Source: Clostridium sp. CAG:508 | Lineage (GTDB): Bacteria > Bacillota > Clostridia > TANB77 > CAG-508 | Reading direction: 5' to 3' | NCBI GenBank assembly: GCA_000435755.1 | Contig: FR889090.1 | Coordinates: 16,323-54,470 of the forward strand | Length of the DNA stretch: 38,148 nucleotides | Part shown: piece by piece, positions 38,045 through 38,148 of the stretch | Numbering within the stretch: the stretch's first letter is position 1 | How the letters are laid out: each line of letters starts with the position of its first letter | Translations under genes and position numbers: made by a program | Notes under the pieces: generated by a model | Databases searched by the model: none | The model's input: the letters and a program-made list of their open reading frames with translations, nothing else | Told to the model about the DNA's origin: nothing

Positions 38045-38148
38045 TTCAATCACCATTACTTATTGTTTGATGTTTATATTTAAATTATTCTATTTTTTAA
38101 TTTATTTATAACTCTTTCGATTCAATATTTTTATTTTTGTGTTGTATT

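Noticed and set aside
1..38148. CRISPR arrays, rRNA genes and complete insertion sequences
   Set aside because: No regularly spaced repeats, rRNA segments or transposase frames were seen on either strand.

Overview
The window is 38 kb of AT-rich DNA from a spore-forming member of the Firmicutes, class Clostridia by all signs. The evidence is the low G+C, strong AGGAGG ribosome binding sites, and many sporulation genes (a DacF-type carboxypeptidase, YlbJ, SpoVAC/AD/AE, SpoVM, YyaC, an M23/M50 pair resembling SpoIVFA/SpoIVFB). The Firmicutes-type infC-rpmI-rplT operon with an L20-type leader, and spoVM next to rpmB as in Bacillus, fit the same group. The prepilin-like protein cut by the left edge and the MuF-C remnant are of a kind common in uncultured gut Clostridia. 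A finer placement cannot be made from this sequence.

Layout. 1-3.6 kb: a truncated prepilin-like protein on the minus strand, then dacF-like, ylbJ and a small tyrosine-rich protein on the plus strand, with a 168-bp element bounded by a perfect 19-bp inverted repeat between dacF and ylbJ. 3.6-9.5 kb (minus): elongator tRNA-Met with its own consensus promoter, a 101-aa unknown, dnaG-rpoD, carD, a 67-aa unknown behind a structured leader, and dut. 9.5-15.2 kb (minus): capA-rimO-folT-ecfA-ecfT, tightly overlapped and leading towards dut, with a 2,4-diaminopentanoate dehydrogenase-like gene upstream. 15.3-19.4 kb: deoD (plus), then greA, an unknown 324-aa protein and a membrane-anchored GH18 spore-type hydrolase (minus). 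19.5-22.4 kb: a start-less MuF C-terminal remnant, then a plus-strand dodecin-spoVAC-spoVAD-spoVAE operon.

22.5-28.8 kb is the accessory part. It holds a GreA-like paralogue and a radical SAM enzyme, both with base composition unlike the rest, flanking a four-gene operon: HD phosphohydrolase, thymidylate-kinase-like P-loop kinase, NodU/TobZ-family O-carbamoyltransferase and PfkB sugar/nucleoside kinase. The operon has a near-consensus promoter and overlapping genes. It is the best candidate here for an undescribed pathway, probably making a phosphorylated and carbamoylated nucleoside or sugar. A divergent unknown 165-aa gene follows the radical SAM gene.

28.8-38.1 kb returns to core functions: infC (AUU start)-rpmI-rplT behind an attenuator, rpmB, spoVM and a 49-aa membrane protein (both very short), nth, a bactofilin-like membrane protein, a patatin phospholipase, rpsF-ssb-rpsR, an M23 and M50 protease pair (SpoIVFA/B-like) separated by two hairpin elements, and yyaC with two small companions.

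Regulation visible in the sequence: good -35/-10 promoters before tRNA-Met, carD, greA, infC, rpsF, the HD operon and others. In two places a strong hairpin has the Shine-Dalgarno of the next gene in its 3' arm (17656-17704 and 31596-31636). In the second, the 5' arm lies in the promoter spacer, so only read-through RNA could form it.
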